Shown: one piece after another, positions 60,649 through 64,000 of the stretch
Layout of the letters: every line of letters begins with the position of its first letter
Position numbering within the stretch: position 1 is the stretch's first letter
NCBI GenBank assembly: GCA_027924585.1
Contig: BSBM01000076.1
Location: 3,610,501 to 3,674,500 of the forward strand
Source of the DNA: Larix kaempferi
Taxonomy: Eukaryota > Streptophyta > Pinopsida > Pinales > Pinaceae
DNA: 64,000 bases
Direction: 5' to 3'
The notes under the pieces: model-generated
Told to the model about the DNA's origin: nothing
Database searches by the model: none
Seen by the model: only the letters and a program-made list of their open reading frames with translations
Position numbers and translations under genes: made by a program

Positions 60649-61527
60649 TGTTAGAAAGTGACAACAAGGAAGGTCTTACTGCATTGCATGCATAAGACTT
60701 AAATAAGGAAGCCAATTGTATTTAATATATTTTTCCTAAGTTTACTTTTGAAAAATTAATTAAAGTGATCTAATTATTAATTGACTTATTGGAACACTTT
60801 TTATAAAGTGAAAGTGAAAATATAATAAAGTGATGGCTAATTTAATCTTGGCCCTTTATCTCACCGGAGGATCTCATCCATAGATCTATAGTGAGATTAA
60901 GTTTTTTGCTTAGCCAATGAGTTATAAGAAAGGTCAATTGGTGGAGAGGACATACATTCCGACAGAGACAGAGAGAAAAGTTTGAGAGAGAATTTTTGCA
61001 GAGAAGACGGAGAGGCTGAAATTCAGTGAGATCGACAGAGCATCCAGGCAGAAGTGACCGAATAGATTCGTAGAGGAGAGAGTCGAGGTCGAGTTGCAGA
61101 GGTGGACCGTACAGTTGCAGGCCGTACAAACCGTATAGTAGACGGCTGTACAGACCGTACAACAGCAGGCTGTACAGCTGCGTTGAGAACCATGCCATTC
61201 CACAAGTTTTCTCAGTGAGTTTTGTTGTCGTTCGATTTTGCCAGGTTGGGCATAAATCGATTTTCTGATATTGTATTAGCTTCATATTTTCTCAATAAAA
61301 TATATTCTCAGATTGCTGCACCGGTTTTCCCATCCTGGGTTTTGTCTGAGGGTTTATACCCAAAAAGATTGTGTTGTCTCTATTGGTGTGATTGGTTGGT
61401 ATTTTTTTTAGTATTTATTTTCTGTTGCATAGTGAAGAAATCCATGTGTGGTTAACAGTAATAATTTGGATTTAATTAATTAATCCAGCATGCCCTAGCC
61501 CTAGAGTGGATTTCAAGGAATTTTACA
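60649..61527 (+). repeat. 5' LTR of a copia element (879 bp)
   Basis: It starts TGTTAGAAAG and ends GGAATTTTACA immediately before the primer-binding site. The central part contains the palindrome-like words CCGTACAG, CTGTACAG and CCGTACAA six times between 61085 and 61180. U5 carries GGTTTTCCCATCCTGGGTTTT, comparable in position to the other copia LTRs. Confidence 0.75.
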
Positions 61528-61539
61528 TGGTATCAGAGC
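61528..61539 (+). promoter_or_regulatory. Primer-binding site (tRNA-iMet)
   Basis: TGGTATCAGAGC directly follows the LTR end. Confidence 0.92.
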
Positions 61540-61625
61540 TCTTCTAAGCAGATTGAAAGAAAGCAGCAGGTTGGTTAGATAGATTATTGGCATATCTATC
61601 CAAGGGTTTACAGGCACTATTCAAT

Positions 61626-62694
61626 ATGGCTGTACAATTGAGAGTTGAGGATAGACTCTAGGGGGCATAGAACTTTCCTACTTGGAAAGAGAGGATCACC
61701 AGGATCCTAGATGTCAGTGATGTTGAAGAGCACATTGATGATCAGAAGTCTGTTCCCACAGATCCGACAGAGTTGGCTAAGTGGAAGAAGATAGATTCCA
61801 GAGCTATGTTGATCATCTTAGATGGGGTGAAGGACCATATAGTCCCTCATATGTTTGGGAAGAAGACCGCATTAGAGATGTGGAAGGCTTTGGAAAGTCT
61901 TTACCAGAGCAAGAATGAAAACCGGAAGATGGTGTTGCAGGAGAGATTGCGCAGTACCAGGATGGTCAAGGGTGAAGGAGTGGTGCCTTATCTTACAAGG
62001 CTCACACAAATTAGGGATGAGCTTGGAGCAGTGGGCTCTAAGACTGAGGATGAGGAGCTAGTTTGTATAGCTCTCAATGGCTTCTCTAATCCATGGGACG
62101 TCTTTGTTAAAGGCATGGTGGCTAGGGAGAAGCTCCCTGACTGGCAGAGATCGTGGGATGACTTCGCACAGGAAGAGACTCAGACGGGTCAAGGTTCAGC
62201 TTCATCCAGCGGTGCTACACAGATCGTGGACATAGAGGCTCTAGCCCTAACAAACAAAGGTAAGGGGAAGGCAAAGAAGAAGAAGGGTGGAAAGAAGAAC
62301 TTGGACATGTCAAAAGTCAAGTGCTTCATTTGCCACAAGTGTGGACACTTTTCTTCCCAGTGCCCAGAGAGGAAGAAGAAGAAGAAAAACACTCAGATCG
62401 CAGGTTTGGCAGAGGTGGATGATTTCAACAAAAGTTTTGATCAAGACTTTTGCTTGATAGCTTGCATGGCAAGTTACGCAGACAACGGTATCTCGTATGT
62501 GGACAGTGGTGCATCTTGTCACATGACAGGACATAGGCCTTTCTTCAAGAGCTTGAAGGAGGGTGGAGTGAATCTCCATATTGAGTTAGGAGATGATGTG
62601 TGGTATCAGGTGCAGGGTGTTGGCATTGTTTCATTTCAGAGGGAGTCTGGTAAACCTATTAGCTTTGCTGATGTGTTATATGTCCTAGCTAAGT
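61626..62694 (+). pseudogene. copia gag and start of protease, interrupted by hAT
   Basis: The ATG at 61626 begins MAVQLRVEDRL. Two in-frame stops (61659-61661 and 61668-61670) fall in the conserved opening. After that the frame is open to the hAT junction. Features in order: gag helical region (SRAMLIILDGVKDHIVPHM, LESLYQSKNENRKM..L, TRLTQIRDELGAVG, ALNGFSNPW); Lys-rich linker; intact zinc knuckle CFICHKCGHFSSQC; protease active site YVDSGASCHMTG; the ADVLYV motif. At about 62690 the frame passes into hAT terminal sequence, so the remaining polyprotein is cut off. Apart from the two stops it is well preserved. Confidence 0.92.
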
Positions 62695-62795
62695 CACCTG
62701 ACACGGGGACACGGGACACGAAGGACACGAAAATACGAGAGTCCGACACAGACACGGTGACCCCCGGAATCAGGACACGAAGGACAAGTTTTATA

Positions 62796-62818
62796 TACAT
62801 ATATATATATATATATTT
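62796..62818. repeat. (TA)n microsatellite in hAT end
   Basis: An AT-alternating run also present, shorter, in the other hAT copy near 33840-33855. Another (TA)n run lies at 50417-50431. Confidence 0.9.
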
Positions 62819-63167
62819 TTAAATATATTAAAATTTAAAAATATAGACATATAGATCCAAAAATCTTTAGAAACTAGAATATTTATAAATATGAAATATT
62901 CAATAGAAATTAGAATAAAAAACAAATTAATGATTATTGATTACACATTGTTGTTCACAAATCACGATTCACGAGTCACAACACATTTCACATTTGTCAT
63001 AAATAACAATGAGACACATAGATGCATGTCGGAACCATATTTCTCATTAAGTCATCAAAATCAAAATGTATACATATATGTCGGAATGCCACTGGGCATT
63101 GGAAAATGCCAAATAGACTAATAGTAAATACAAAAAGGGGTGGATCAAGATGGGAGAATCCCATATG

Positions 63168-64000
63168 TCAGTAGTCCTCCTCCATGCTTGAATCAACATA
63201 CTCATCACTGCCATTGCCCTGATCCTCATCCTCCTCCCCCTCCTCCTCCTCTCTGCCCATCTGACGATCTGCATCTGCTGCTGTGGAGGATGACCCCTCT
63301 ATACGATCACTATCATCAAAAGTGACCGGCTCTAGCACTGGATCATTAAGATCCATGTTGGCTAATGCCAACTCAGTACTGCTGTCCAAACCCATATCAT
63401 CAGGAAAGACATCCCACATCTTTGTCTTTCCCTACACCCACTCCTCCCTCTTCCTGTAAATAAGACGAAGGTTTGAGTGCACATACACCATCGACTCTGC
63501 CCTGGATTGCTCAAGCCTGCTCTTCTTCACACTGTACAAGTTCCCATATGTGCTCCAATTCCTCTCACAACAAGAGGATGATGTAACTTGAGAGATGACC
63601 CTCAAGGCTAACTTCTGTAGAATAAGGGATGTTGCCCCATGAGTTTCCCACCAAGCATAGGGTTCCTTACCCTCCCTATCACTAAGCACATCATACCCTC
63701 GAAATCTCCCAGTGCCAGTGGAAAAATCTACAAAGCCCTCCTCCGCGTCCTCAAGCATGTCTCTATCCTGAAATAGCTGTCTAAGTGCTAGCTTCCTCCC
63801 ATTTGCAATCTCTGCATCTATGTGAGGAGGGACTCTTTGTGAGGCCCTCGATCCACCAGTGAGCCATTCCTGAGTGTAGAACTTGGGGTTCAAGGAGTGG
63901 GCCAAGCAATGCAAAGGTGTGCAATTCTTATCCCACCTGGATATAAGAATACCCCGAATAATGGTCCATAAGTTCTCTGCCGATGTCCCATACTTGGGAC
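63168..64000 (-). pseudogene. hAT transposase C-terminus (dimerisation domain and acidic tail)
   Basis: Minus-strand coding enters from the window edge. It shows HSLNPKFYTQEWL, then the hATC dimerisation domain: YAWWETHGATSLILQKLALR, VISQVTSSSCCERNWSTYG and a KKSRLEQSRAESMVYVHSNL stretch with the conserved WW, ERNWS and R.RL features. A TAG at 63429-63431 separates it from the acidic tail (GKTKMWDVFPDDMGLD..EEDY, stop at 63168), which is shared with 33287-33541. The family's C-terminal domain mediates transposase multimerisation. One visible stop suggests the copy is inactive, though otherwise well preserved. Confidence 0.88.

Larger units (their letters stand above)
62690..64000 (-). mobile_element. 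hAT element, end and C-terminal part, runs off window
   Basis: It begins at the CTAAGTCACCTGACACG word inside copia coding sequence, followed by GGACAC/GACACG repeats to about 62795. The 62800-63164 untranslated part matches 33545-33860 of the other copy in reverse. The coding region follows on the minus strand. This is a second member of the same hAT family, inserted in the copia gag-pol frame. The other end lies outside the window. Confidence 0.88.

Overview
The window looks like intergenic and intronic DNA from a large, repeat-rich plant nuclear genome, most likely a gymnosperm such as a conifer. The evidence is nested Ty1/copia, hAT and LINE copies, plant tRNA-iMet primer-binding sites (TGGTATCAGAGC), and one host gene whose introns exceed 9 kb and are packed with transposons. 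I see no rRNA, tRNA, CRISPR or bacterial gene. The species call is an inference.

Host gene. Nine phase-consistent exons on the + strand (42784-54404, about 820 coding bases) encode the N-terminal part of a large membrane or secretory-pathway protein that I match from memory to the Arabidopsis At5g58100 family. The first exon(s) and the 3' part are not visible. The intron at 44914-54077 is 9.2 kb, and the one after 54404 runs at least 9.6 kb to the window end.

Left part (1-26 kb): nested mobile elements. A hAT transposase relic (2114-2442, resuming at 7010) is split by a long LTR-like insertion (2443-7009, TSD GGTAG), which itself holds a 1.6 kb insertion. The hAT relic then abuts a Ty1/copia element (LTR 7625-8093; gag, protease, integrase and RT to about 14665). 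The copia gag is split by a second LTR-like insertion (8965-11882, TSD CTACC) carrying fragments of several host genes. Next come a complete gag-only LTR element (15123-17343, minus strand, TSD ATATC) and a complete, very young element without gag or pol (18794-25562, 604-bp LTRs with one visible mismatch, TSD GATAT). The internal region of that second element is largely built from successive tandem arrays. Three of them repeat the same short dyad motif.

Middle (26-42 kb): a hAT element (about 26926-33955) with BED and DUF659 exons, an acidic C-terminal tail and GGACACG-rich ends. It is interrupted by another member of the LTR-like family (ending at 33286) that carries a ZNF330/NOA36-like fragment. 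More pieces of that family follow (34-35.6 kb), then a degenerate non-L1 LINE (about 37840-41940).

Right part (42-64 kb): the host gene exons, with introns holding an antisense L1-type LINE (48.3-51.95 kb), LINE tails, a 5'-truncated LINE copy (56262-57050, minus), hAT debris, and copia LTR and gag sequences. The last copia gag (61626-62694) is interrupted by a further hAT copy running off the window end on the minus strand.

The only likely functional host gene is the exon-split one. Everything else is transposon-derived or unassigned. The two most notable items are the element without gag/pol with its dyad arrays, and the long LTR-like elements that carry pieces of host genes.
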